Shown in pieces: positions 17,770 to 29,094 of a DNA stretch of 58,405 nucleotides. The stretch's first letter is position 1, and every line of letters begins with the position of its first letter. Made by a program: the position numbers and the translations under genes. Source of the stretch: Ignavibacteria bacterium (GTDB lineage Bacteria; Bacteroidota; Ignavibacteria; UBA10030); the NCBI GenBank assembly GCA_016873805.1, contig VGVZ01000021.1, positions 1 through 58,405 of the forward strand. The letters are read 5' to 3'. Under the pieces are notes generated by a model. The model saw only the letters and a program-made list of their open reading frames with translations, did no database searches and was not told the DNA's origin.

Positions 17770-18516
17770 TTAGAACGGAGATCTGATCAGAACAGAAATC
17801 AGGGTCCAGACCAGCCAAAGAACCGCCGCGACCGTCACACCGGTTCCAACAGATTTTTGCGTCACCTTCCCCAGTCCGATTCCGAGGACGAGCGCCTGCC
17901 AGATACCGAAGATTTCAACCTTGGAGAGCAGCAGATGTGTCCTGTTGGTCGGGTCGAATTCCTGCAGGATCGTCAGAGCGAGGCCGGGGGTCGCATACAC
18001 TGATTCGAATCCAAGAATCATGAGGGCTGTCACGATCGCTCCCAGGATTCCAATCCAGGCCGCCAGTCCGTACGTTGCGAGATAGGCGGAGTACGGAAGA
18101 GCTGATTTCAGGAGGAGCTTCCCGATCAACCAAAGGACCAGGGCGGCACCGAAGAAGTAGACGGTAATCATGATCACTGCCCCGATTGAACCGAACACGA
18201 TGAACAATCCCCCCATCCCTCTCATCCCTTCGATCTGGCGATCGGCCTGTTCCTGGGTCATCGAAGCGCTGTCGACCCGTTCCTGGATCGCTTTTTCCTG
18301 TGCCTCCATAATCTGGTCCTTAAGCGCCTCGTTCGAGAACATCACGAATGTGAAGGCAATGGCGAAGAGTATCGTCAAGAGGTATGTCGGAACCCAAAAG
18401 CGACCTTTCTTCGCGGATGTACCAACTTCCGAAAAAGCCTCACCCGGTGCGGAGAAGACGTTGATAATGTAGTCGCCCAGCGAACCTTGGGAGGCGGTGG
18501 TTTCCTGGTTTTCCAT
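17770..18516 (-). CDS. Yip1-family membrane protein
   Basis: A 248-residue integral membrane protein with five predicted helices (FWVPTYLLTILFAIAFTFVM, FIVFGSIGAVIMITVYFFGA, LPYSAYLATYGLAAWIGILG, IWQALVLGIGLGKVTQK, VAAVLWLVWTLISVLIRSPF). The soluble N-terminus (DYIINVFSAPGEAFSEV) and the helix pattern fit the Yip1 domain, whose bacterial role is unknown. Start ATG 18516 is preceded by GGAG; the frame is open to 18624 but without a site. Divergent from the gene at 18708. Confidence 0.75.
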   Translation of the reverse strand: MENQETTASQGSLGDYIINVFSAPGEAFSEVGTSAKKGRFWVPTYLLTILFAIAFTFVMFSNEALKDQIMEAQEKAIQERVDSASMTQEQADRQIEGMRGMGGLFIVFGSIGAVIMITVYFFGAALVLWLIGKLLLKSALPYSAYLATYGLAAWIGILGAIVTALMILGFESVYATPGLALTILQEFDPTNRTHLLLSKVEIFGIWQALVLGIGLGKVTQKSVGTGVTVAAVLWLVWTLISVLIRSPF

Positions 18517-18617
18517 ATGAATCTCCGTGAGATTGTGGTGGTATTCGATACGCTCCTTTCGACCTGTGACCCAAAGTACACAATTCTCCCAAAAGGTCAA
18601 ATGAAGCATCGCCGCCG

Positions 18618-18646
18618 TTGACAATCGAGGACCTTATGAATATATT
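18618..18646 (+). promoter_or_regulatory. Near-consensus promoter
   Basis: TTGACA (18618-18623), a 17-base spacer and TATATT (18641-18646), 62 bases before the start at 18708. It matches the pattern of the rRNA promoter and several others in the window. Confidence 0.7.
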
Positions 18647-18707
18647 AATCTTGATCCGCGGCGATCTCCTCGAATAAATGCCTGGAAACCCCGCTTAGGC
18701 AAAGAAT

Positions 18708-19373
18708 ATGGCTAGTCTGGAAGAACAACAACGAAGAGTTGAGGAACTCAAGAAGAAGATCCTGGAACAGAAAAAGGGTTCGAAGGATTTATCAAAATCC
18801 GAGAAGCCCATGGTGCCTTCAACAGAGTCGCCGAGCGAGACCCGGACCTCGGAGGCATCAGTTGAATCCCCCTCGCAGGAGAAGCGCGACGAATTGAGTC
18901 AGAGCCAGGAAGAGGCAAACCGGATGCGAGCGCTCGCGGATGCGAAGCAACAGGCCGAGCTGGCAGCTCGAGAGCGGACCGAAAAGGAGAGCCAACGAAA
19001 GAAACCGGAACCTGGTGCGGAGAAAGGGGCACCGGCCCCTCCAAAGTCGTCTGGGATCACTTCGATCCGGACATATACCCAGCTCTTGAAACAAGCATGG
19101 AGGGACGGCTCGGTCAGCAAGGATGAAGAGCTCATGCTCACGGCGCTCCGAGCCGAACTTGGAATCAGCCTTGAGGAGCATGCGGATCTTGAGCAGGAGG
19201 TTCAGATCGAAATCTACATTGAAGCGATGGTCGAGGGGTGGCAGGATGGGGCGATTTCTCATGAGGACTCAGACCGACTCGAAAAGTTGAGGGAGAGATT
19301 CAAGATTCCGGCAGAGGAGCACTTCCGGCTCGAAAAGCAGGTCAGGCAGGAGGTATTGAAACAAAAGGGGTAG
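18708..19373 (+). CDS. Coiled-coil protein with two TerB-like repeats
   Basis: A 221-residue soluble protein of unknown function. Residues 1-110 are charged and low-complexity with coiled-coil character (EEQQRRVEELKKKILEQKK). Residues about 118-218 contain two copies of one helical unit: YTQLLKQAWRDGSVSKDEE...LGISLEEHADLEQEV and YIEAMVEGWQDGAISHEDS...FKIPAEEHFRLEKQV. The D-G-(S/A)-(V/I)-S-x-(D/E)-(D/E) loop and ILI-EEH pattern recall TerB-type or EF-hand-like acidic repeats. A good promoter lies at 18618. No partner genes are evident. Confidence 0.65.
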   Translation: MASLEEQQRRVEELKKKILEQKKGSKDLSKSEKPMVPSTESPSETRTSEASVESPSQEKRDELSQSQEEANRMRALADAKQQAELAARERTEKESQRKKPEPGAEKGAPAPPKSSGITSIRTYTQLLKQAWRDGSVSKDEELMLTALRAELGISLEEHADLEQEVQIEIYIEAMVEGWQDGAISHEDSDRLEKLRERFKIPAEEHFRLEKQVRQEVLKQKG

Positions 19374-19532
19374 TGGGGAGCCGGCTACGGGAGTAAGGGT
19401 CGTTCGCACTGGTGGGAAGAGGGGGTTCGACGTTGGAGCCCCTGTTTCCTTTCTGGTTGACCGGAAACCGAAGAAGTCGTATCTTTGAACTACCGCAATG
19501 ACCCGGTCGGGAGAAAAAAAGCAAAATACTTC

Positions 19533-19561
19533 TTGACTTTCGGGTATCAGCGCAGTATATT
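19533..19561 (+). promoter_or_regulatory. rRNA operon promoter
   Basis: TTGACT (19533-19538), a 17-base spacer and TATATT (19556-19561). Just upstream, 19511-19532 is A/T-rich (GAGAAAAAAAGCAAAATACT), a probable UP element. It precedes the 16S gene by about 195 bases. Confidence 0.8.
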
Positions 19562-19576
19562 TGGTGCCCACATTAA

Positions 19577-19660
19577 ATGGCGTAACGCGCCATGTGGTTT
19601 GAGATCTTGATGTGATGCCCATGTCTCATGGGCATTTTTATCGAGTGAACGTTCTTTGAA
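19577..19660 (+). promoter_or_regulatory. rRNA leader: two hairpins and boxA
   Basis: ATGGCG/CGCCAT at 19577-19593 forms one hairpin. ATGCCCAT/ATGGGCAT at 19615-19635 followed by TTTT forms a second that looks like a weak intrinsic terminator. GTTCTTTGAA at 19651-19660 is a boxA-like antitermination element and a similar one precedes the 23S gene. The order terminator then boxA suggests leader control of operon readthrough, which is inference. Confidence 0.5.
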
Positions 19661-19756
19661 AAAGTGTGCACAGCCAAAGTCAATTTTGACAGGTTTCGGA
19701 CCTAGATCGCGCATTCGAGAGGATGCGATAGGTCAAACAAACTTGAAGTTGTATGA

Positions 19757-21335
<1,579 letters not shown>

Positions 21336-21423
21336 AGTCTCATGGCGCCGTAAGGCGATTATGAAACTCAAGTGATTGAAACCTTGTTGAATGCGGCTTT
21401 CGACTGTGCACACATTTTTTTCG

Positions 21424-21446
21424 ATCCAATGGGCCTATAGCTCAGT
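21424..21446 (+). repeat. Duplicated 5' end of tRNA-Ile (23-bp direct repeat)
   Basis: ATCCAATGGGCCTATAGCTCAGT here is identical to 21562-21584, which spans the tRNA-Ile start. After the D-arm the copy diverges into 115 bases of unrelated sequence containing a CCCGCC/GGCGGG hairpin. It is a tRNA-Ile stump, not a functional tRNA. Confidence 0.8.
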
Positions 21447-21568
21447 CCCAAAGTTGCCCACGAACGAAGTGAGTGGTTGCAGCTTTGAGGATCCCGCCGA
21501 AGGCGGGATGGCCAGTGGTTCGGTTTCACCGTTCTTTGTTGAATTGATGAAGTGGTATCAAATCCAAT

Positions 21569-21642
<74 letters not shown>

Positions 21643-21708
21643 CAGGCGGGCGTAAGGAACACAAGCCCATGCAATTGCAAATTGAAAATTGACAATTTAC
21701 AATTGTCT

Positions 21709-21781
21709 GGGGCTGTAGCTCAGCTGGGAGAGCGTCTGGTTTGCAACCAGAAGGTCGGGAGTTCGATCCTCCTCAGCTCCA
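21709..21781 (+). tRNA. tRNA-Ala (TGC)
   Basis: Seventy-three bases: acceptor GGGGCTG/CAGCTCC, D-arm GCTC/GAGC, anticodon loop TTTGCAA with anticodon TGC, T-arm with GTTCGATCC. The full 3' CCA is not encoded. Second tRNA of the rRNA spacer. Confidence 0.97.
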
Positions 21782-21860
21782 CAACGGAAATGTGGAATTC
21801 GGAATGTTGAATGCGGAATGAAAATTTCCGCAATCCGAAATCCCCAGTCCGTAATTCGAT

Positions 21861-21871
21861 TGTTCTTTGAC
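21861..21871 (+). promoter_or_regulatory. boxA-like element before 23S
   Basis: TGTTCTTTGAC, close to the leader copy at 19651-19660; the expected position for antitermination control of 23S transcription. Confidence 0.5.
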
Positions 21872-21986
21872 AATTGGGAAAGAAGCAAGCACTGCATTAG
21901 TCGTTGTCCCGCGCAGGCGGGATGAACAAACATGTGGATGCTTGGTTCGATAACGACTCAAGTAATATGTAATGCTCGTCCAAATT

Positions 21987-22038
21987 CTTATTGATGCACC
22001 TTTCCGCCGTTGGCGGAATCTGTCTGTACGTCAATAAA
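21987..22038 (+). promoter_or_regulatory. 5' arm of 23S processing stem
   Basis: Bases 21987-22002 are perfectly complementary to 25897-25912 (16 base pairs), and GTCAATAAA at 22030-22038 pairs with TTTATTGAC at 25867-25875. Together they enclose the 23S gene in the stem cut by RNase III. Confidence 0.75.
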
Positions 22039-22564
22039 GATTTTTGGTTAAGTTACTAAGGGCATATGGTGGATGCCTTGGCACCAAGAGGCGATGAAGG
22101 ACGTGGCTACCAACGATACGCGTCGGTTAGGCGGAAGCAGCCTGTGACCCGACGATCTCCGAATGGGGCAACCCTCCGAGAGTCATGTCTCGGAACTTCC
22201 CGCTGAATTCATAGGCGGGAGTGAGCAAACTGGGAGAAGTGAAACATCTCAGTAACCCAAGGAAAAGAAAACAAACGTGATTTCCCCAGTAGCGGCGAGC
22301 GAAAAGGAAAGAGCCTAAACCATCTGATACGTTCAAGGAGACGACCGTTGTATCAGAGGTGTCGTGGGACTTTCAGGCCGAATCGTCAATAGGCCAGGGA
22401 GTGACAAATCATTTTCTTAGCAGAATCATCTGGAAAGTTGAACCACAGAGGGTGATAGTCCCGTACGCGAAAAGAAGATGACTCCCGAAAGTATCCCAAG
22501 TACCACGGAGCAAGTGGAAGTCTGTGGGAATCAGCCAGAACCATCTGGTAAGGCTAAATACTTT

Positions 22565-22616
<52 letters not shown>

Positions 22617-24078
22617 CAGAAGGGAGTGAAATAGTACCTGAAACCATGTGCTTACAAACGGTCGGAGCAATCCCGATGATGCTTGCATCGTCGGGAGAGT
22701 GACGGCGTGCCTTTTGTTTAATGAGCCTACGAGTTGCTCGTACGTTGCAAGGTTAAGGATCTCAGATCCGCAGCCGTAGCGAAAGCAAGTCCTAACCGGG
22801 CGCAGGTCCCGACTTCCGTCGGGACGAGTAACGTGCGGCAGACGCGAACCCGAGTGATCTACCCTTGGTCAGGGTGAAGTGAAGGTAACACTTCATGGAG
22901 GCCCGAACCAGTGTGGGTTGAAAACCGCTTGGATGAACTGAGGGTAGGAGCGAAAGACCAATCAAACTCGGAGATAGCTCGTACTCCCCGAAATAGCTTT
23001 AGGGCTAGCCTCGTGTCATAATATCACGGAGGTAGAGCACTGATTGGGCTAGGGGCGTCACAACGCTACCAAACCCAGACAAACTCCGAATGCCGTAGAT
23101 ATGTTTCACGGGAGTCAGGCGACGAGGGATAAGCTTCGACGCCGAGAGGGAAATAACCCAGACCACCAGCTAAGGTCCCCAAATCGAAGTTAACAGAGAA
23201 AGGATGTTGAGTTGCTCAGACAACTAGGATGTTGGCTTAGAAGCAGCCATTCATTTAAAGAGTGCGTAATAGCTCACTAGTCAAGCGACTCAGCGCCGAC
23301 AATAATCGGGACTCAAACTTCGTACCGAAGCTGTGGATTTTTGCCGCAAGGCAAGAGTGGTAGGGGAGCATTCCATCAGCAGCGAAGGTGTGGCGCGAGC
23401 CATGCTGGAGCAGATGGAAACGCAGATGTAGGCATAAGTAACGATAATGCCGATGGGAAATCGGCACACCGAAAATCTAAGGTTTCCTGAGCAACGTTAA
23501 TCGTCTCAGGGTTAGTCGGGCCCTAAGCCGAGGCCGAAAGGCGTAGGCGATGGAAAACAGGTTGAATATTCCTGTACCTATGTGCAGTCGCCTGACCATA
23601 AGGGGTGACGCAGGAGTGAAGTCGAGCCAGCTGTTGGATTAGCTGGTTTAAGCCGGTAGGCGTCTCGGGTAGGCAAATCCGCCCGGGAGTTATCGCCGAG
23701 AGGTGAACAGGGTGCCCGTATGGGCCACAACTCGACGTAATCATGCTGCCAAGAAAAACCTCGTATGGGAGACTGCAGGTAGTCCGTACCGTAAACCGAC
23801 ACAGGTAGATGAGAAGAGAATTCTAAGGTGCTCGAGTGAGCCGTGGTTAAGGAACTCGGCAAATTAACCCCGTAACTTCGGGAGAAGGGGTGTCCCGATC
23901 GGTATATGCCTCGCGCGAAAGCTGATCGGGATCGCAGTGAAATGGGCCAAGCGACTGTTTATCAAAAACACATCTCTCTGCTAAGCCGTGAAGGCGATGT
24001 ATAGGGAGTGACACCTGCCCGGTGCCGGAAGGTTAAGGAAGCGGGTCATCCCGACGAAAGTCGGGAGAAGCTTGCGAC

Positions 24079-24942
<864 letters not shown>

Positions 24943-25194
24943 TTTGGCCACTGTCTCAACCACGGGCTCGGTGAACTTGTGGTACCGGTGAAGACGCCGG
25001 TTACCCGCACATGGACGGAAAGACCCCGTGCACCTTTACTGCACCCTAGCATTGGGTTCGGTCATAGCATGTGTAGCATAGGTGGGAGACGTTGAAGCCG
25101 GGGCGCTAGCTTCGGTGGAGTCACCAGTGAAATACCACCCTTGTTCTGATTGAATTCTAACCTGCTGCCGTGAATCCGGTGGAGGGACAATGTT

Positions 25195-25243
<49 letters not shown>

Positions 25244-25389
25244 TCTCAAAGGTTCCCTCAGCATGGTCGGTAATCATGCGTCGAGTGTAAAGGCATAAGG
25301 GAGCTTAACTGCGAGACCTACAAGTCGAGCAGATGCGAAAGCAGGACTTAGTGATCCGTTGGTTCCGAGTGGAAGGGCCAACGCTCAAA

Positions 25390-25423
<34 letters not shown>

Positions 25424-25478
25424 TTGCCCAAGAGTTCATATCGACGGCAAGGTTTGGCACCTCGATGTCGGTTCATCG

Positions 25479-25509
<31 letters not shown>

Positions 25510-25540
25510 TGGCTGTTCGCCAATTAAAGCGGTACGTGAA

Positions 25541-25579
<39 letters not shown>

Positions 25580-25866
25580 TGTGCGGGCGCAGGAAACTTG
25601 AGGGGTGTCGCTCCTAGTACGAGAGGACCAGAGTGAACGGACCGACGGTGTACGAGTTGTCACGCCAGTGGCAGCGCTCGGTAGCCATGTCCGGATGGGA
25701 TAAGCACTGAAAGCATCTAAGTGCGAAACCCGCCCCAAGATGAGGTTTCCCGCTTCTTCGGAGGCTAAGACCCCAAGGAGATTACTTGGTCGATAGGCCG
25801 CAGATGTAAACGCAGCAATGCGTGAGTCGAGCGGTACTAATAGGTCGAGAGACTTAACCATTAATT

Positions 25867-25912
25867 TTTATTGACACAGACCTTCCGTCATACGCGAAGG
25901 TGCATCAATAAG
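25867..25912 (+). promoter_or_regulatory. 3' arm of 23S processing stem
   Basis: Complements 21987-22002 and 22030-22038 in the nested order expected for a single long RNase III substrate stem enclosing 23S. Confidence 0.75.
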
Positions 25913-25964
25913 GAATTGGTTGAGTCAGAGTCAGAATCCAACCGTTCTTTCCCAATTGATTCTT

Positions 25965-26079
25965 CTGGTGTCAATGTCGAGGGTGTCACACCTCTTCCCA
26001 TTCCGAACAGAGCAGTTAAGCCCCTCAGAGCCGATGGTACTACGCGGGAGACTGCGTGGGAGAGTAGGACGACGCCAGA
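25965..26079 (+). rRNA. rrf: 5S ribosomal RNA
   Basis: 115 bases with terminal stem TCTGGTGTC/GACGCCAGA, the loop B-C region CCCATTCCGAACAGAG and the conserved GCCGATGGTACT. It follows 23S by about 100 bases and ends 12 bases before a terminator. Its last 30 bases are copied several times downstream. Confidence 0.97.
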
Positions 26080-26090
26080 TTTAGTGTAGA

Positions 26091-26123
26091 AGCCTCGTTT
26101 GGATTCCAGACGAGGCTTTTTTT
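26091..26123 (+). terminator. rRNA operon terminator, copy 1
   Basis: GCCTCGTTTGGA/TCCAGACGAGGC hairpin (26092-26116) followed by seven T. Near-identical copies lie at 26233-26265 and 26524-26556. Confidence 0.9.
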
Positions 26124-26165
26124 GTTGGGATGATTTCGAATCAATGGGCCGTTTCATGGAATGGA

Positions 26166-26307
26166 GACTGCGTGGGAGCCCCGCCAAACAACGGCGGGGT
26201 AAAATCCGGACGACGCCAGATTTAGTGTAGAAGCCTCGTTTGGATTCCAGACGAGGCTTTTTTTTGTTGGGATGATTTCGATTCAATGGGCCGTTTCATG
26301 GAATGGA
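26166..26307 (+). repeat. Repeat of 5S tail plus terminator (copy 2)
   Basis: GACTGCGTGGGAG of 5S recurs at 26166, then a CCCCGCC/GGCGGGG hairpin replaces the 5S bases, then GACGACGCCAGATTTAGTG, the terminator (26233-26265, eight T) and the trailing GTTGGGATGATTTCG segment, as in 26050-26165. Confidence 0.85.
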
Positions 26308-26590
26308 GACTGCGTGGGAGCCCCGCCGCTTACTTCGACTTCGCTCAGTATGACGGCGGGGTAAAATCCGGACGACGCCAGTCCCATTCCGACTGAACTT
26401 GGCGTGCGCCAGAATCTCCGCAGAGCCAAGTTCACTGTCGGAATGAGGATCCCGCCGCATACTTAGACTTCGCTCAGTATGACAGCGGGGTAAAATTCGG
26501 ACGACGCCAGATTCAGTGTAGAAGCCTCGTTTGGATTCCAGACGAGGCTTTTTTTTGTTGGGATGATTTCGAATCAATGGGCCGTTTCAT
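26308..26590 (+). repeat. Broken repeats of 5S tail and terminator (copies 3-4) with palindromes
   Basis: A third 5S-tail copy starts at 26308 and is interrupted after GACGACGCCAG (26381) by an 18-bp-arm hairpin (26386-26403 with 26425-26444, two unpaired bases). A fourth, partial copy (26499-26590) restores the terminator (26524-26556). CTTCGCTCAGTATGAC palindrome pieces occur twice, at about 26339 and 26469. Confidence 0.8.
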
Positions 26591-26757
26591 ATGTCCTCCG
26601 CAGAGCGAAATCGTCAGGCTGAGCGCAGTCGAAGCCACGATTTCGCTCCCAAGTCACAGTTCGACTTCGCTTCCCGAAGGGACCCTTTGGGGCAGTATGA
26701 CGGCGGGTATCTATTTTGAAACCCCAGGTTGAGCAATCAACGTGGGGTTTTCTTTTT
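26591..26757 (+). terminator. Palindromic repeats and a further terminator
   Basis: 26603-26614 and 26637-26648 are a 12-bp inverted pair (GAGCGAAATCGT/ACGATTTCGCTC) around AGGCTGAGCGCAGTCGAAGC, a widely dispersed bacterial repeat type. 26719-26750 is a two-part hairpin (AAACCCCA...TGGGGTTT with inner GTTGA/TCAAC) followed by TCTTTTT, a convincing intrinsic terminator. Confidence 0.7.
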
Positions 26758-27070
26758 GGAGGTGGGAGAGCCCGACTGCGTCCTTGAGCTTCTGTCATAA
26801 CTTCGGTGCACATGCTAAAACTTGCGGAGGATTGCAGCAACATCTTCCGCTGCAACAGTGTTCCCGATCTGGAATGTCCGGAGGCGTACTCAATGGACCA
26901 GCATTCCTCCGTATGTCCAAGGGCTGTGTAGGAGATCCGGCCTCCCTCATACTCATGATACCAGGCAACAGGATGATTCTCACCATGTACCCCCCCCACT
27001 CATACAGATGCCACTTGCCTACCTCTCGTTCTTGTAATCTCTCCCATATTTCCGTAGCTTTGCCTTCACC
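26758..27070 (+). other. Intergenic, no gene seen
   Basis: No supported coding sequence. TTGTAA, a 17-base gap and TAGCTT (about 27033-27061) could form a promoter ending only about ten bases before the rlmN ATG, where no ribosome binding site is visible, so rlmN may have a very short or no leader. Confidence 0.35.
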
Positions 27071-28177
27071 ATGGAAAAAGAAGTTCTTAAGGGGTTGTCA
27101 CTCCCTGAGTTGCAGGAATTTGTGACATCTTTCGGACAGCGGACATACCGTGCGGAACAGCTTTTTTCGTGGATGTACGCGAGGGGGGCGCAATCGTTTG
27201 ACGAGATGAGCAACATCTCGAAAGAGTTCCGCACACTCCTCGCAGGTCGTGCCGACCTGAATTGTCTCAGAGTTGAGACACGTCGGGTTTCGCAGATCGA
27301 TCGAACCACAAAATTCCTCTTTCGGCTGAACGATGGGCTGAAAATTGAAAGCGTCCTTATCCCTACCGACGAATCTGCGCCTCATTTCGTGTCGATGGAG
27401 AAAGGCGGGGAATCGCCCGGTGCGGAGAAGCGACTTACACTCTGCATCTCGACGCAAGTCGGCTGTCCGCTCGACTGCAAGTTCTGTGCAACGGGAACGA
27501 TGGGCTTCTTCCGCAACCTGACGGCGGGAGAGATCATTGATCAGGTCATTTCGATTCAGCGGTTGTCCGATCGACGGATCACGAACATCGTGTACATGGG
27601 AATGGGTGAGCCGATGCTCAACTACAACAACGTGATGAAGTCGATTGAGATTCTCACCGCGAGCAATTCGATGGCGATCGGGCACCGGCATATCACAGTC
27701 TCGACGGCCGGATACGCCGCTCGCATTCGGCAGCTGGGGGACGAACAGCGCAAGTTCAAGCTTGCGCTTTCGCTCCATTCATTGGATGAGGAAAAGAGGA
27801 CGGCGCTGATGCCGATCACGAAGAAATTCGGCGTGAAAGCCCTCCTTGAATCGCTCGAATACTACTATCGCCGAACAAAACGCCGCCCGACATTCGAGTA
27901 CATCCTTTTCAAGGGCTTCAACGACTCAGCCGAGGACGTTCAGAAGCTTGCTGCTGCATCCCGGCGAGTTCCCTGTAAGGTGAATCTGATCCCATTCCAT
28001 TCGATCGATTTTACCGCTCCGGAGGGCTTCGCCAGGACCCTCAAACCGGCTTCGCCCGAAGAGGTTGAAATGTTCGCAAAGAAACTGAGGGAGAGGAACA
28101 TAACCGTCATGGTTCGCGGGAGCATGGGAGAGGATATCGAAGCGGCGTGTGGGCAGTTGGCCGTAGCTGAAAAATAG
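27071..28177 (+). CDS. rlmN: Dual-specificity RNA methyltransferase RlmN
   Basis: Radical-SAM enzyme that methylates C2 of A2503 in 23S rRNA and A37 of some tRNAs. The cluster-binding cysteines are C132, C136 and C139 in CPLDCKFC, preceded by CISTQVG. Other family segments are IVYMGMGEPMLNYNNV, HITVSTAGYA, LALSLHSLDEEKR, FEYILFKGFND and a C-terminal RGSMGEDIEAACGQL containing the methyl-accepting cysteine. Length of 368 residues is normal. It lies downstream of the rRNA operon, a fitting but probably chance neighbour. Confidence 0.97.
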   Translation: MEKEVLKGLSLPELQEFVTSFGQRTYRAEQLFSWMYARGAQSFDEMSNISKEFRTLLAGRADLNCLRVETRRVSQIDRTTKFLFRLNDGLKIESVLIPTDESAPHFVSMEKGGESPGAEKRLTLCISTQVGCPLDCKFCATGTMGFFRNLTAGEIIDQVISIQRLSDRRITNIVYMGMGEPMLNYNNVMKSIEILTASNSMAIGHRHITVSTAGYAARIRQLGDEQRKFKLALSLHSLDEEKRTALMPITKKFGVKALLESLEYYYRRTKRRPTFEYILFKGFNDSAEDVQKLAAASRRVPCKVNLIPFHSIDFTAPEGFARTLKPASPEEVEMFAKKLRERNITVMVRGSMGEDIEAACGQLAVAEK

Positions 28178-28195
28178 TTGAGTGTCAGGGCTTTT

Positions 28196-28320
28196 TGACG
28201 CAGAGGTCGCAGAGAATACGCGGAGGGCGCAGAGAGAAATGTCTCTGGAACAGTACGTCAATCAAACAATCCCCAGCGATCTCTGCGTATGCTTCGCGCC
28301 CTCTGCGGTATTGCTATTTT
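28196..28320. repeat. Dispersed CGCAGAG-type inverted repeat
   Basis: GACGCAGAGGTCGCAGAGAATACGCGGAGGGCGCAGAG-like sequence (28198-28233) faces its inverse (CTCTGCG...CGCCCTCTGCGG, 28281-28310). A scrap of the same family is at 5004-5030. Non-coding palindromic elements of this kind recur in environmental genomes. Confidence 0.55.
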
Positions 28321-28425
28321 GATTACGTTCAGAGACCAGGCGGGCTGGGTTGTAGAGAGGGAATACTGCAGTCGGGGCGGTTGGCGTACACATCCAATGG
28401 CCTCATCGGAATACGAGAACGGACT

Positions 28426-29094
28426 ATGCGCATAGTGATTTTTGGTCCCCCCGGCGTGGGAAAAGGGACTCAGGCAAAACTGCTGGTTGACAAATATGAT
28501 ATCGTTCACATTTCGACGGGAGAACTGCTGCGGAACGCAGTTGCACAACAGACGCCGCTCGGTGTCAAAGCCAAGACATACATGGATGGCGGTAATCTTG
28601 TTCCGGATGATGTCATGATCGATCTCATCGGTGAGTTTCTCAAGACGAATCCCAAGGAAGGCGGGTTTATCCTCGATGGATTTCCGCGGACCATCGCACA
28701 GGCAGAAGCGCTGGACCGACTTTTTGATTCGTTTCGCATATCGCTGGACACGGTGATCAGTCTGGAGATCGAGCGAGAAATGGTCATCCGACGGCTTTCC
28801 GAGCGACGCGTATGCAAGTCGTGCGGCCACATCTCCAATCTCGCCGTGCTGACACCCGGCAAAGAAACAACCTGTCCGGATTGCGGAGGCGAACTCCACC
28901 AGCGTGACGATGACAAGCCGGAGACGATCCGTCGACGCCTCGACGTGTATGAGGCCCAAACGAAACCGGTAAAGGAATTCTACGGAAGGAATGGTCGATT
29001 GACCCGGATCGACGGGATGAGGGGAATTGAAGAAATTCACAGCGACATTGTTGCGCTCCTCGATTCCATTCATGTCAGGAAATCTGGCGCATGA
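28426..29094 (+). CDS. adk: Adenylate kinase, zinc-binding type
   Basis: Converts ATP + AMP to 2 ADP in the cytoplasm. P-loop GPPGVGKGTQ at residues 7-16, NMP-binding region ISTGELLR and GFPRTIAQAEAL. The LID carries four cysteines (CKSC...CPDC), so this is the long, zinc-stabilised form; 222 residues. The true start is ATG 28426 (MRIVIFGPPG); the frame is open upstream to 28195 but runs through a repeat. The stop overlaps the next start by 4 bases. Confidence 0.96.
   Translation: MRIVIFGPPGVGKGTQAKLLVDKYDIVHISTGELLRNAVAQQTPLGVKAKTYMDGGNLVPDDVMIDLIGEFLKTNPKEGGFILDGFPRTIAQAEALDRLFDSFRISLDTVISLEIEREMVIRRLSERRVCKSCGHISNLAVLTPGKETTCPDCGGELHQRDDDKPETIRRRLDVYEAQTKPVKEFYGRNGRLTRIDGMRGIEEIHSDIVALLDSIHVRKSGA

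Noticed and set aside
26050-26600. CRISPR-like array suggested by regular repeats near 26.1-26.6 kb
   Set aside because: The repeats are copies of the 5S end with its terminator, unequal in length and without unique spacers; no cas genes are present.
26574-26999. Minus-strand 141-codon frame downstream of 5S
   Set aside because: It passes through two terminator hairpins and palindromic repeats, so its openness is due to repeat composition.
28195-28425. N-terminal extension of adenylate kinase
   Set aside because: The extension runs through a dispersed CGCAGAG repeat, and MRIVIFGPPG is the family N-terminus.
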